Below, piece by piece: positions 55,038-64,000 of a stretch of 64,000 bases of DNA. How positions within the stretch are numbered: position 1 is the first letter of the stretch; the number at the start of each line of letters is the position of its first letter. The position numbers and the translations under genes were made by a program. Under the pieces are notes generated by a model. The model searched no databases, was not told where the DNA came from, and saw only the letters and a list, made by a program, of their open reading frames with translations. The stretch lies in the NCBI RefSeq assembly GCF_900640115.1, contig NZ_CAAAIW010000014.1, positions 1 through 64,000 on the forward strand, in the 5' to 3' direction. The stretch is from Legionella yabuuchiae (GTDB lineage: Bacteria; Pseudomonadota; Gammaproteobacteria; Legionellales; Legionellaceae).

Positions 55038-56558
55038 CTAAGCTAGATCAAATGTTATGCCTTGTGCTAAAGGCAAAGAATCCCCCCAGTTAATCGTATT
55101 GGTCTGCCTACGCATATACCCCTTCCAGGCGTCTGATCCAGATTCGCGCCCGCCTCCGGTTTCTTTTTCACCTCCAAATGCACCACCAATTTCAGCCCCA
55201 GATGTGCCGATATTCACATTGGCTATACCGCAATCACTTCCCTTTGCGCTTAAAAAAAGTTCCGCGTGTTTTAGGTTTTGGGTAAATAATGCTGACGACA
55301 ACCCTTGAGGCACTCCATTTTGAAGCTGAATTGCTTCTTCTATAGTTGAGTAAGAGAAAACATACAAGATAGGAGCAAATGTTTCCTCTTGAACTAATTC
55401 CGATTTATTTGATAATCCGGTTACCAAGGTAGGCTGAACAAAGCAACCGGGACGGTCTAATGCTTCGCCACCAGCAATAATTTCTCCGCCGGCTTTTTTA
55501 ATTCGCTCGATCGTATATTTAAATGAAGCGACCGCTTGCTGATCAATTAAAGGCCCCATCAGATGGTCGGGATCGAGCGGATCACCTATGGTAATTTGCT
55601 CATAAGCGTGTTTAAGTTGGTGAATGACTTGTTCAAAAATTTTGTCTTTTATAAAGAGACGTCTTGTGGAGGTGCATCGTTGACCAGCCGTTCCTACCGC
55701 TCCAAACACAATAGAAGGTATGGCAAGGTTTAGATCAGCGTCTTCATCTAAGATAATGGCATTATTGCCTCCTAGCTCTAAAATAGAGCGGCCTAACCGT
55801 GAGGCCACTTTGGCCCCCACTTGTCTTCCAACCGCCGTAGACCCTGTAAATGAAATTAAAGGAACACGGCGATCTTTGACCATATCCTCAGCGATATCAT
55901 GTGATGCTGGAATAATCAATGAAAAAATATTTGGACAATTATTTGCCTCCAAGACCTCATTGCAAATTTTTTGAACAGCAATCGCACAAAGTGGTGTTTT
56001 GGGCGAAGGTTTCCAAATAGTTACATTTCCACACACCGCAGCAATAAATGCATTCCATGACCATACAGCAACGGGAAAATTAAACGCAGAAATGATGCCC
56101 ACGACACCGTAAGGGTGCCATTGTTCATACATGCGATGTTCGGGGCGTTCGGAATGCATCGTTTTTCCATAAAGCATTCGTGATTGACCTACCGCAAAAT
56201 CAGCAATATCAATCATTTCCTGCACTTCACCATCACCTTCTGGTTTTGATTTGCCCATTTCAAGGGAAACCAAACTTCCAAGAGCATCTTTTTGCTCTCT
56301 TAAAGCATCTGCAATTTGACGAATTATGATTCCGCGTTTTGGCGCAGGAACCTCCCTCCAGGCTAAAAAAGCCTCTTCAGCATGTTTAATTACATGCTCA
56401 TATTCATCTCGGGTACAACTGGCCACGGATGCTATCTTCATTCCATTCGCGGGGTTATAAGATTCTATTAGTGTATCATTCAGATTACTGTTCCAACTGT
56501 AGCCTAAATACGCGCCAGGGTTTACCGCATCAAGTCTAAGTGTGTTTAAAAGTTCCAT
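55038..56558 (-). CDS. Aldehyde dehydrogenase, ALDH7-like (aminoadipate semialdehyde)
   Basis: 506 residues from the ATG at 56558 ([20 protein letters not shown]), with TAGGAGATTTTTTG as RBS. Its landmarks are ALDH7/antiquitin-like: [33 protein letters not shown], the Glu in [15 protein letters not shown], and the nucleophile Cys in [18 protein letters not shown]7 enzymes oxidise alpha-aminoadipate semialdehyde to alpha-aminoadipate in lysine breakdown. Being directly after the saccharopine-dehydrogenase gene supports that role. Confidence 0.9.
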   Translation of the reverse strand: MELLNTLRLDAVNPGAYLGYSWNSNLNDTLIESYNPANGMKIASVASCTRDEYEHVIKHAEEAFLAWREVPAPKRGIIIRQIADALREQKDALGSLVSLEMGKSKPEGDGEVQEMIDIADFAVGQSRMLYGKTMHSERPEHRMYEQWHPYGVVGIISAFNFPVAVWSWNAFIAAVCGNVTIWKPSPKTPLCAIAVQKICNEVLEANNCPNIFSLIIPASHDIAEDMVKDRRVPLISFTGSTAVGRQVGAKVASRLGRSILELGGNNAIILDEDADLNLAIPSIVFGAVGTAGQRCTSTRRLFIKDKIFEQVIHQLKHAYEQITIGDPLDPDHLMGPLIDQQAVASFKYTIERIKKAGGEIIAGGEALDRPGCFVQPTLVTGLSNKSELVQEETFAPILYVFSYSTIEEAIQLQNGVPQGLSSALFTQNLKHAELFLSAKGSDCGIANVNIGTSGAEIGGAFGGEKETGGGRESGSDAWKGYMRRQTNTINWGDSLPLAQGITFDLA

Positions 56559-56583
56559 CAAAAAATCTCCTAACAAGCGGGGG

Positions 56584-57672
56584 TTATGCGTAATATTTTC
56601 CAAATCGATTGGCTAATAATTTATCCAAGCCAAAGCGCTCTTGTAACACCAACCCATGATATTCATTCGTTTGACCTAGAACTAAATCAACCACCGCGCA
56701 AACGCCAGAAGCGGTGCTGACTTGAATCGCAGACCAGACTAGCCCTCGAATCGTAGCTGGGTATATTTTCTTCTCATAACTATACTCAGAAAATTCGCCA
56801 TTTTTAATACCATCGACTGCGACATATACTATGACTAGATCTTGATACGTTTTTGGGATAGCACGCTCCAAAATACGCTTTAAACTTTGGCGATCGCTGT
56901 TTAATTGCAGATCATTCATTAAAAATCGCATTTTTTCACAGTGACCCGGATAACGCATTGTTTTATAATCTAAACTTTTAACTTTACCCGCATACAATTC
57001 AGCAAGACTTCCTATGCCCCCAGAAGTATTAAATGCTTCATATTGGGCTCCGTCAATTTGAATAACCTCAAGCTCTTCAAGAGGCGTAAGGACGGCGGCT
57101 TTTCCTTCTTTGATCCCGTAGCAAGGATTACCATATTCATTAATTAACCCTTCTGTAGACCAGGTTAGTGAGTAATGCAGTGCATTATTAGAGCGTTGCG
57201 GTAAAGCACCTACGCGCAATTTGGCATGATGGCATTCATCAAACCCTTGCATAATACTGTTGGCCGCAATACTAATAAAGCCAGGCGCAAGTCCACATTG
57301 AGGAACAAAAGCAGTATTCGCATTCGTTGCAATAGCCTTAATTGCGCTAGTGACCGCTGTGTCTTCGGTCAGGTCGAAATAGTTCGCTTTTGCGGCCTTG
57401 GCTGCGCGAGCCACATGGAGGTTAAGAAAGAACGGTAAACTTGAAATAACAGCGATGATATTATGCTTAATGAGGTAGGCTTCTACAGAAGTTTCATCGG
57501 TTACGTCCAGCGCCACCGTTTTGATTTCTGGCATTACTTCTAAAAGACGTTTAGCATCAGGGCTTTCAAACTCCAAATCCGCCAGATGAACTTCATAATC
57601 CTTGCTTTCGGCTAACAGGCAGGCAATCAAGCTACCTATTTTCCCTGCCCCTGTAATCATGACATGATACAT
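56584..57672 (-). CDS. Saccharopine dehydrogenase family protein
   Basis: 362 residues. The Rossmann fold starts at once ([20 protein letters not shown]), and family segments [20 protein letters not shown] and [20 protein letters not shown] follow. The C-terminal half has the substrate domain ([34 protein letters not shown]). It is like the saccharopine-to-aminoadipate-semialdehyde half of the eukaryotic bifunctional enzyme. No lysine-ketoglutarate reductase gene accompanies it here. A good RBS (AAAGGAGA) precedes the ATG; MITE copy 5 begins 26 bp upstream. It is the first gene of the four-gene operon. Confidence 0.88.
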   Translation of the reverse strand: MYHVMITGAGKIGSLIACLLAESKDYEVHLADLEFESPDAKRLLEVMPEIKTVALDVTDETSVEAYLIKHNIIAVISSLPFFLNLHVARAAKAAKANYFDLTEDTAVTSAIKAIATNANTAFVPQCGLAPGFISIAANSIMQGFDECHHAKLRVGALPQRSNNALHYSLTWSTEGLINEYGNPCYGIKEGKAAVLTPLEELEVIQIDGAQYEAFNTSGGIGSLAELYAGKVKSLDYKTMRYPGHCEKMRFLMNDLQLNSDRQSLKRILERAIPKTYQDLVIVYVAVDGIKNGEFSEYSYEKKIYPATIRGLVWSAIQVSTASGVCAVVDLVLGQTNEYHGLVLQERFGLDKLLANRFGKYYA

Positions 57673-57697
57673 ACAATTCGTCTCCTTTCTGAATCGA

Positions 57698-57861
57698 TAT
57701 ACCCGTGATCGTTAAAAATGCGTGTTTTTAGGCGCCTTTTATTTTTGTTCTGTTGCCTATTAAAAAGCGAGTAAAGGTTCAATCCTTTGCGAGTTTTTTA
57801 ATAGGCAGCAGGGCGAAAAAGAAAAAGCATAAATCAGGCATTTTGAACGACCACGCGTATA
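57698..57861 (-). mobile_element. MITE copy 5, diverged, ahead of the lysine operon
   Basis: 164 bp, same orientation as copy 2. The inner stem has GCCTATT where the others have GCATTTT, and the opposite arm has AATAGGC in place of AAAATGC, so pairing is kept. The outer arms have changed too (GATCGTT, GAACGAC). It abuts the RBS region of the saccharopine-dehydrogenase gene and so lies in its promoter or leader. Confidence 0.88.
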
Positions 57862-57995
57862 GATCATCCTACACCAAACTTAGTAAGGTTGAATACTCCT
57901 TATTAATAAAATTCATATTATGAAACATTTGTTTTGATTGTTATCATCCCCAGATTCAGTTTAAACTTGTTTTTCCTAAAAAAATCACGAAATCA

Positions 57996-59537
57996 ATGAA
58001 CTCATTTAGTAAGGTTCTAGCCGTATCTCAGCCTATGACTGGCTTAAGTTCCTATAAAATTGCTTTACAAGCCTCCTTCGCTGGCTTGCTTTTTCCATTT
58101 GGCTTTGCCCCATTTCATATGCCCGGGTTAGCGCTTTTAAGCCTTGCTATTTTCTTTGTCCTTCTTCAAAACCGAACGCTGAAAGAGTCCTTATTGACTG
58201 GATATTTATTTGGGATAGTAAGCTTAGGCGTCGGTGTATCCTGGGTTTATGTCAGCATTCATCAGTATGGCCATTTGAATTTATTAGGTTCTACAATAAT
58301 TACCGCATTGTTTATACTGTATCTATCGCTTTACCCCCTACTAGTAGCTGCGGTCTATTATTTTGCGATGCAACAGCATTTTTCCATGGTATATCGTTGT
58401 GTTCTATTCACGTCGATCTGGTGTTTTGGGGAATATCTTCGAGCAACTCTATTAGGGGGGTTCCCCTGGTTGCTGCTTGGCTTCAGTCAAATCGAGACAC
58501 CAATTAAATACGTTTTACCTTGGCTCGGTGTGTATGGCGCAAGCTTTTTTGCCAGTCTTGCCGCTTGTTTTTTAGGTGGGGCTTTTCTGATAAAAACTAG
58601 CAAGCGTTATGGGTTAATCGCGGCTTTTGCTGCGACCTTAATCCTGCCTGGCTTATTTAATATCCCATGGGGAACTTCAACCTCCGCTCCTATATCGGTA
58701 GGGATTATCCAAGCAAACCTATCGATGAGAGATAAATGGGATGAAAATCTCTTCTGGCAACTGATAACGCAATATAAACAAGCCGCAGAACAATTACTGA
58801 AAACGAATCAACTGGTCGTTATGCCTGAATCTGCAATTCCTGTACCAGCTCCTTACATCAGTGATTTTTTGGATGAGCTTGACAGCAAAGCAAATGAGGC
58901 GGGTAGTACGGTATTACTCGGTATTCTTCAGCCCACTGAGTTTGATGATTCCAAACTCTATAATGCCATGCTCGCGCTTGGCGATGGACAAGGCATTTAC
59001 CAAAAACAACACTTAGTTCCTTTTGGAGAGTATATTCCTGCACCATTGCAAGCGCTCATTGAATGGATGGCCATTCCAGTAGCCAATTTAAATCCCGGAA
59101 AATCGACCCAACCCTTGGTCTTCATTCAAAATCACCCGATTGCTTCTTTGATTTGTTACGAATTAGCATATCCTCAATTATTACGTAAACAGTTGCCGTT
59201 AGCCGAATGGATCGTCTCCATCAGTGATGATGGCTGGTTTGGTCATTCGTTTGCCATGCACCAACAATTGCAAATGGCACGAGCATTGTCCATACAAACA
59301 GCACGTGAGCAAATTGTTGCAAATAATGACGGACTATCATCTGTTATTGATGCAAACGGTCAAATCGTAGATTCATTACCTGCTTATCGCGAAGGTCTGC
59401 TCGAATCACATATTCAGCCCATCCGAGGCTCAACGCTTTGGGTGTATTGGGGGGACCTCCCTATTTTGATAATTTGTTTATTTGTGATCGGCTTAGCATT
59501 TTACTTAGGAAGTGCCTTGAAAAGAGGTCGTTTTTAA
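57996..59537 (+). CDS. lnt: Apolipoprotein N-acyltransferase Lnt
   Basis: 513 residues. It adds the third acyl chain to lipoproteins at the inner membrane. The N-terminal half has about six to eight helices (ASFAGLLFPFGFAPFHMPGL; LLGGFPWLLLGFSQIE). The periplasmic nitrilase domain has the catalytic Glu (VMPESAIPVPAP), Lys (YQKQHLVPFGEYIPAP), and Cys (ASLICYELAYPQLLR). The last helix is near 485-507. It starts a + strand envelope/translation cluster; leuS follows 89 bases later. Confidence 0.93.
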   Translation: MNSFSKVLAVSQPMTGLSSYKIALQASFAGLLFPFGFAPFHMPGLALLSLAIFFVLLQNRTLKESLLTGYLFGIVSLGVGVSWVYVSIHQYGHLNLLGSTIITALFILYLSLYPLLVAAVYYFAMQQHFSMVYRCVLFTSIWCFGEYLRATLLGGFPWLLLGFSQIETPIKYVLPWLGVYGASFFASLAACFLGGAFLIKTSKRYGLIAAFAATLILPGLFNIPWGTSTSAPISVGIIQANLSMRDKWDENLFWQLITQYKQAAEQLLKTNQLVVMPESAIPVPAPYISDFLDELDSKANEAGSTVLLGILQPTEFDDSKLYNAMLALGDGQGIYQKQHLVPFGEYIPAPLQALIEWMAIPVANLNPGKSTQPLVFIQNHPIASLICYELAYPQLLRKQLPLAEWIVSISDDGWFGHSFAMHQQLQMARALSIQTAREQIVANNDGLSSVIDANGQIVDSLPAYREGLLESHIQPIRGSTLWVYWGDLPILIICLFVIGLAFYLGSALKRGRF

Positions 59538-59626
59538 ACAAAATGGACTTCGGGGACGCCTTACTATTGCTGCAAAACGAAAGAGGCGTTATTCTTACCA
59601 ACCACTTTAGAAATTGACGTTAGACT

Positions 59627-62101
59627 ATGGATAACAGCTATAACCCAAATGAAATCGAAGAACAAGCACAACAGTTCTGGCATAAAAAACAATTGTTTAA
59701 TGTGTCAGAAGATTTAAATAAAGAGAAGTTTTACTGCTTATCCATGTTTCCCTACCCAAGTGGATCGCTACACATGGGGCATGTTCGGAACTATACGCTC
59801 GGAGACGTAATTTCACGCTATCAGCGCGCACTCGGGAAAAATGTATTGCAACCCATTGGTTGGGATGCATTTGGTCTCCCCGCAGAGAATGCAGCAATTA
59901 AACATGGCATTCACCCCGCTGAGTGGACCATTAAAAATATTGAAGCGATGAAAACTCAGCTATTACGACTGGGCAACGCCTACGATTGGAAACGAGAAAT
60001 TGCCACGTCTGATCCTGAATATTATCGATGGGAGCAATGGTTTTTCATAAAGCTGTATGAAAAAGGCTTGGTTTATAAAAAAAATTCGATTGTTAATTGG
60101 GATCCCATTGATCAAACCGTTTTAGCCAACGAACAAGTGATAGATGGACGCGGATGGCGCTCTGGAGCGCTCGTTGAGCACAAAGAAATATCACAATGGT
60201 TCATCAAAATTACCGCTTATGCTGATGAATTATTAAATGATCTTGATTTATTAGAGCACTGGCCACAGCAAGTTAAGCAAATGCAACGAAATTGGATTGG
60301 TCGCTCAGAAGGTACAGAAATTTATTTTCGCGTAAATGACTATCCTAAACGCTTAAAAATTTATACAACACGTCCAGATACCTTAATGGGAGCCACGTAT
60401 CTTGCAGTAGCACCCGATCATCCTCTTGCAAAACAAGCAGCGAATGACAATAAACAGGTTCGTGAATTTTTGGAGAGTTGCCAAGGGGTAAGAATGGCAG
60501 AAGCTGAACTTGCCACGATTGAAAAACGCGGGGTTGATAGTGGTCTTAAAGCCATACACCCAATCACTGGAAATGAAATTCCAGTTTGGATTGCTAACTT
60601 TGTTCTAATTCAATATGGCTCAGGCGCTGTCATGTCGGTTCCAGCTCATGATCAACGCGATTGGGAATTTGCCCATAAATATAATCTTCCAGTGAAACAA
60701 GTCATTAAACCCACTAACAATGAACAACATGACTTTTCGAAATCTGCCTATACTGGCGAAGGCTTATTAATTCATTCCGGTGAATTTGATGGCATGAGTT
60801 CTTCTGAAGCCAAAGCGGCTATCACCAATGCGATTGTTGAGATTGATGCGGGCGTACCTAAAGTTCATTACCGACTGCGCGACTGGGGCGTTTCTCGTCA
60901 ACGTTATTGGGGTACGCCTATCCCAATGATCGCTTGCGAGGTCTGCGGAATTATTCCTGTTCCAGAAGAGCAATTACCGGTTTTACTTCCGCAAAACGTA
61001 CAATTAACTGGGAGTGGCTCTCCTCTTGCACATTGCGAAGAATTTGTGCACACCACTTGTCCTAAGTGTGGCCAAGATGCTATTCGTGAAACAGATACCT
61101 TTGACACCTTTATTGAATCATCCTGGTACTATGCTCGTTTTGCTTGCAAGGGCCAAGATAATGCCATGCTCGATGATAGAGCCAAGTATTGGACACCGGT
61201 TGATCAATACATTGGTGGGATTGAACATGCGGTCATGCATTTGCTGTATGCTCGTTTTTTCCATAAGCTCATGCGCGATGAAGGTTTAGTTAATTCTGAC
61301 GAGCCCTTCAAAGCCTTACTGAGTCAGGGAATGGTTCTTAAGGATGGACATAAAATGTCTAAGTCTAAAGGAAATACCGTTGACCCTAACCAGTTAATTG
61401 ATAAGTACGGAGCAGATACAGCGCGATTATTTATTATGTTTGCCGCTCCTCCAGAGCAATCCTTGGAGTGGTCTGATGCTGGTGTGGAAGGTGCGCATCG
61501 TTTTCTTAAGCGGCTTTGGTCGTTCGCCCAGGAGCACAAATCATTTATTATCGATATTAATGAATCCGTTCAAGACGGGAATAACAGCACTAGTTGGCAA
61601 ACCAGCAGTAGTCGCGTACAAAAAGGCCGTTTTGTTGTTAATCAGATTCTCGCCCAAGTTAATCAGGATTATAAACGGCAGCAATTCAATACCGTAGTAT
61701 CCGGTTGCATGAAATTATTTAATGAACTTTCGTCCTATCAAATCGACAATGAAAATGATAGATGTTTTATTCATTATAGTTTGAGTATTTTGCTGCGTTT
61801 ATTAGCTCCAATTACACCTCACATTTGTCACCATTTATGGCAAGAGCTAGAATTTGAAAAAATTATCATTGATGCTCCTTGGCCTAAAGTTGACAAAAGC
61901 GCATTGAAAACGGACGAAGTCGATTATGTGGTTCAGGTCAATGGAAAGCTTCGTGGCGAATTTAAAACCAGTGTAGATGTCTCAGAAAAGGAACTCATTG
62001 AATTAGCCAAACAAAATGTGGCTTCATTTATATCGGGAAAATCCCTTAAAAAATCAATCGTGGTTCCACATCGACAGCTTATTAATCTTGTGGTTCATTA
62101 A
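59627..62101 (+). CDS. leuS: Leucyl-tRNA synthetase
   Basis: 824 residues, class I. The HIGH motif is in FPYPSGSLHMGHVRNYTLGD and KMSKS in GHKMSKSKGNTVDPNQ. The editing CP1 domain holds YTTRPDTLMGATYLAVAPDH. Anticodon and C-terminal domains follow (DYVVQVNGKLRGEF). Intact and of usual length for the bacterial beta-type enzyme. Confidence 0.96.
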   Translation: MDNSYNPNEIEEQAQQFWHKKQLFNVSEDLNKEKFYCLSMFPYPSGSLHMGHVRNYTLGDVISRYQRALGKNVLQPIGWDAFGLPAENAAIKHGIHPAEWTIKNIEAMKTQLLRLGNAYDWKREIATSDPEYYRWEQWFFIKLYEKGLVYKKNSIVNWDPIDQTVLANEQVIDGRGWRSGALVEHKEISQWFIKITAYADELLNDLDLLEHWPQQVKQMQRNWIGRSEGTEIYFRVNDYPKRLKIYTTRPDTLMGATYLAVAPDHPLAKQAANDNKQVREFLESCQGVRMAEAELATIEKRGVDSGLKAIHPITGNEIPVWIANFVLIQYGSGAVMSVPAHDQRDWEFAHKYNLPVKQVIKPTNNEQHDFSKSAYTGEGLLIHSGEFDGMSSSEAKAAITNAIVEIDAGVPKVHYRLRDWGVSRQRYWGTPIPMIACEVCGIIPVPEEQLPVLLPQNVQLTGSGSPLAHCEEFVHTTCPKCGQDAIRETDTFDTFIESSWYYARFACKGQDNAMLDDRAKYWTPVDQYIGGIEHAVMHLLYARFFHKLMRDEGLVNSDEPFKALLSQGMVLKDGHKMSKSKGNTVDPNQLIDKYGADTARLFIMFAAPPEQSLEWSDAGVEGAHRFLKRLWSFAQEHKSFIIDINESVQDGNNSTSWQTSSSRVQKGRFVVNQILAQVNQDYKRQQFNTVVSGCMKLFNELSSYQIDNENDRCFIHYSLSILLRLLAPITPHICHHLWQELEFEKIIIDAPWPKVDKSALKTDEVDYVVQVNGKLRGEFKTSVDVSEKELIELAKQNVASFISGKSLKKSIVVPHRQLINLVVH

Positions 62102-62641
62102 ATGAGGCGCCCAGTCAGCAAAGTTATAACTTCTCTGCTTGTTATTTTTTATACCTGTGTGTTTGCTGGCTGTGGCTTTCATTTGCGGGGGGTTGCTAAT
62201 CTTCCTAAATGGTTGGATAAGGTCGCAATCATCACTCCCGAATATGAGCATTATCTGACCCCAATTATAAAGAATCAGTTAGAAGCAAATTTTATTCGTG
62301 TGTGTCCCGATCCGGCTACTGCACGATTTTGGCTTATGATTACTTCCGAGGCCTTTCAAGAAAACATTGTAAGTGTTAGCTCCACAACCACACCTCGTCA
62401 ATATCAAATTATTTATCGCTTACGATTTAAAGTGCAGGAGGCGAATGGAAAAGAACGAATTCCTGAAACCCTGGTGGTAGTAAACCGACAGATTACCATT
62501 AACAATGATCGGATTCTTGGCTCTAATTATGAAGAGACGCTCACAAAAAATGAAATGATGCAAGAAGCATCTGCCCTGATATTGAATCGAATCAGCAACT
62601 ACACGACTAAATCTAATTCCGCAATCCCTGTGCGCAGGTAA
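62102..62641 (+). CDS. lptE: LPS-assembly lipoprotein LptE
   Basis: 179 residues. A signal peptide with lipobox VFAGC gives a lipoprotein (mature Cys about residue 23), followed by GFHLRGVANLPKWLDKVAII, the typical LptE start. It plugs the LptD barrel in the outer membrane. The start ATG directly follows the leuS stop. leuS-lptE-holA order is common in gammaproteobacteria. Confidence 0.92.
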   Translation: MRRPVSKVITSLLVIFYTCVFAGCGFHLRGVANLPKWLDKVAIITPEYEHYLTPIIKNQLEANFIRVCPDPATARFWLMITSEAFQENIVSVSSTTTPRQYQIIYRLRFKVQEANGKERIPETLVVVNRQITINNDRILGSNYEETLTKNEMMQEASALILNRISNYTTKSNSAIPVRR

Positions 62642-62658
62642 GAAACGTGGCTATACTA

Positions 62659-62830
62659 TATACTCAAAATACTTCACAATATTTCACAATACGATAATTT
62701 AGGAGAGATGTGATTTTTGTCTAAGCATCAAAAAAAATTGGCAAATACCCAGCCCTATTACAAATTTTTTCTCTATGCTTGGCAAGAAAAGTAACTGCTT
62801 AAACGTCGCATTTTGAAGTATTAGAGTATA
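62659..62830. repeat. Degenerate MITE-like element
   Basis: The ends TATACTCAAAATACTTCA (left) and TGAAGTATTAGAGTATA (right) are near-complements and recall the ends of the MITE. Next to the right end, GCATTTTGAA is shared with it exactly. An interior AAGCATCAAAAAAAATTG / TTTTTTCTCTATGCTTGG gives a weak inner stem. The size (172 bp) fits. It is old and much diverged, or a relative family. Confidence 0.4.
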
Positions 62831-62854
62831 TTTTCAGTTTACGAAAAGGACGAT

Positions 62855-63253
62855 ATGGTAATGAAAATAAAACTTACGCTTCTTCTGGGATGTCTTGTAA
62901 TGAACGCAACCTATGCTCAAATTCCTCCTGGGCAATGGTTATGTTTTGCATTTGATGCCCAGAAAAAAAGTTATGAAGGCCTAGGTGACTCTCTTAAAAG
63001 CGCTATGCGGGCAGCTAATGCAACTTGCCGGAAAAAAGCAGCACAAGCCGGTTGTAAAACGGCTCAATCCTATTGCGAACAAGGACCTTTGTCTTTAAAT
63101 GATAAACGATGCCTTGTGACGGATACAAACGGCCGCTCCTGGACAGGGACTGGGCCGGACGCATGTACAGTAGCTCTTTCATTGTGTACTCGGTGGCAAT
63201 TTCTTCATAACAGAATGAGCCAGTGCTCTGTGAAGCATCGACATGCTGATTAA
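62855..63253 (+). CDS. Small secreted Cys-rich protein
   Basis: 132 residues (ATG 62855; an ATG two codons later is as likely, RBS AAAAGGACG). Signal peptide about 1-22 (KIKLTLLLGCLVMNATYA, cleaved near YA-QI). The mature part has seven Cys residues, suggesting periplasmic disulphides (NATCRKKAAQAGCKTAQSYC; RWQFLHNRMSQCSV). The pattern GLGDSLKSAMRAANATC recalls DUF4189-like small proteins. Its end overlaps the start of holA by 11 bases. Function unknown. Confidence 0.75.
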   Translation: MVMKIKLTLLLGCLVMNATYAQIPPGQWLCFAFDAQKKSYEGLGDSLKSAMRAANATCRKKAAQAGCKTAQSYCEQGPLSLNDKRCLVTDTNGRSWTGTGPDACTVALSLCTRWQFLHNRMSQCSVKHRHAD

Positions 63254-64000
63254 ATATGATGCCTTAGCGGGCAATTTAAAGAAAGGTATTAAGGCCTTAT
63301 ATATCATTACAGGACAAGACCAGTATCTACTGAACGACGCACAGCATCAAATTAAAACCGCATGTCGGCAACAAGGCGAAGTCGATTACAAAACAGTGCA
63401 TCTGAACAGTCCAGCAGATTGGTTACTTCTCTTTGATGAGGCGAATAATTACTCTTTGTTTGCTGAAAACGTCCTAATCAATGCGTATTACGATAAAAAA
63501 AGTATTGATAAAGTAGGCAAAGAAGCGATTCTATCCTATTTAAAAGCCATTAATCCTCGCTGCCAGATTGTTTTGAATGCGCCTAATGTGCCCTCCAAAC
63601 AACTCCAATGGCTAACCAATGATCGTGAAGTCAATGTGGTGCAGGTGTATTCATTTACACCACAAGCCATGCAGCAGTGGATTGTTTCTCAGTTAAAACA
63701 GCGCGGAATCTTAGTTGACCCGGATGTCCCCTTGCTTATTCAACAATATACGCAAGGCAATATGCTAGCCTGTGCACAAGCGATTGAAAAATTAGCGTTA
63801 ACAGCACTCCCAAATCAACGCATAGGCCTAAATGACATTAAAGAACATTTAATCGACCAATGCGATTATCAGCTTTATGAGCTCGCCGATGCCTGTTTGG
63901 TCGCACATCCCGAAAAAGCCATTCACTTGCTAAGACAAGCCCATGATAGCCGTAAAGAACCCACGTTAGTCTTATGGATTTTAGCGCAAGAAATTCGCCT
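63243..64000 (+). CDS. holA: DNA polymerase III delta subunit HolA (partial)
   Basis: Runs off the right edge after about 252 of roughly 340 residues. It begins MLIKYDALAGNLKKGIKALY, then IITGQDQYLLNDAQHQIKTA, and NVPSKQLQWLTNDREVNVVQ. The AAA+-like delta subunit opens the sliding clamp in the clamp loader. The ATG overlaps the upstream gene. Position after lptE supports the call. Confidence 0.93.
   Translation, partial: MLIKYDALAGNLKKGIKALYIITGQDQYLLNDAQHQIKTACRQQGEVDYKTVHLNSPADWLLLFDEANNYSLFAENVLINAYYDKKSIDKVGKEAILSYLKAINPRCQIVLNAPNVPSKQLQWLTNDREVNVVQVYSFTPQAMQQWIVSQLKQRGILVDPDVPLLIQQYTQGNMLACAQAIEKLALTALPNQRIGLNDIKEHLIDQCDYQLYELADACLVAHPEKAIHLLRQAHDSRKEPTLVLWILAQEIR

Overview
The window reads as a Legionella chromosome (Gammaproteobacteria, Legionellales). 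It is AT-rich. Ordinary gammaproteobacterial housekeeping genes (rlmI, queF, rhlE, argR/argG/argH, lnt, leuS, lptE, holA) alternate with very large proteins carrying eukaryote-like or host-directed domains: SET, ankyrin, a mono-ADP-ribosyltransferase, a SidE-type phosphodiesterase and PPR-like repeats. These look like Dot/Icm-type effectors. The species cannot be fixed from the sequence. A complete che operon argues against L. pneumophila and for a lineage such as that of L. longbeachae.

Layout. 0-1.3 kb: decayed effector genes. 1.4-3.5 kb: rlmI and queF. 3.6-11.7 kb: one + strand chemosensory operon (cheR, receptor, cheW, cheY, cheD, a receiver-less cheB, cheA, cheC, REC-GGDEF) that ends in a diguanylate cyclase. 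11.7-16.3 kb: small envelope proteins, a SET/ankyrin protein and rhlE. 16.4-21.1 kb: an ABC exporter-like protein, a chromate transporter and a secreted choloylglycine-hydrolase-like enzyme. 21.6-35.6 kb: an effector-like island. It holds a poly(A)-polymerase/CCA-enzyme-like giant, tspO, a possible cysteine protease, an ankyrin/possible glycosyltransferase/SF2-helicase protein, and a 1402-residue protein with PPR-like repeats followed by a mono-ADP-ribosyltransferase and a SidE-like phosphodiesterase. 35.7-36.9 kb: a degenerate IS3-family element. 37.2-42.5 kb: arginine genes (substrate-binding protein, argR, argG, argH) and an amino-acid permease. 42.6-51.3 kb: a plasticity zone of broken IS elements, gene remnants, one more effector candidate, a copper-type P-ATPase and several copies of a 164-bp MITE. 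51.4-57.7 kb: a minus-strand operon for lysine/acyl-CoA breakdown (saccharopine-dehydrogenase-like, ALDH7-like, fadB-like, fadA-like). 57.7-64.0 kb: a MITE, then lnt, leuS, lptE, a small secreted protein and the start of holA.

The most interesting items are as follows. The 1402-residue protein at 31414-35622 has both chemistries needed for ubiquitin-E1/E2-independent phosphoribosyl-ubiquitination, but in the opposite order to SidE and without the deubiquitinase. The 1192-residue protein at 21615-25193 fuses a class II nucleotidyltransferase to about 700 residues of unknown helical sequence. The helicase at 27280-31230 has ankyrin repeats and a DDN-containing GT-A-like middle segment. A MITE family of five full copies shows matched changes in both arms of its stems, so its folded structure seems to be maintained.
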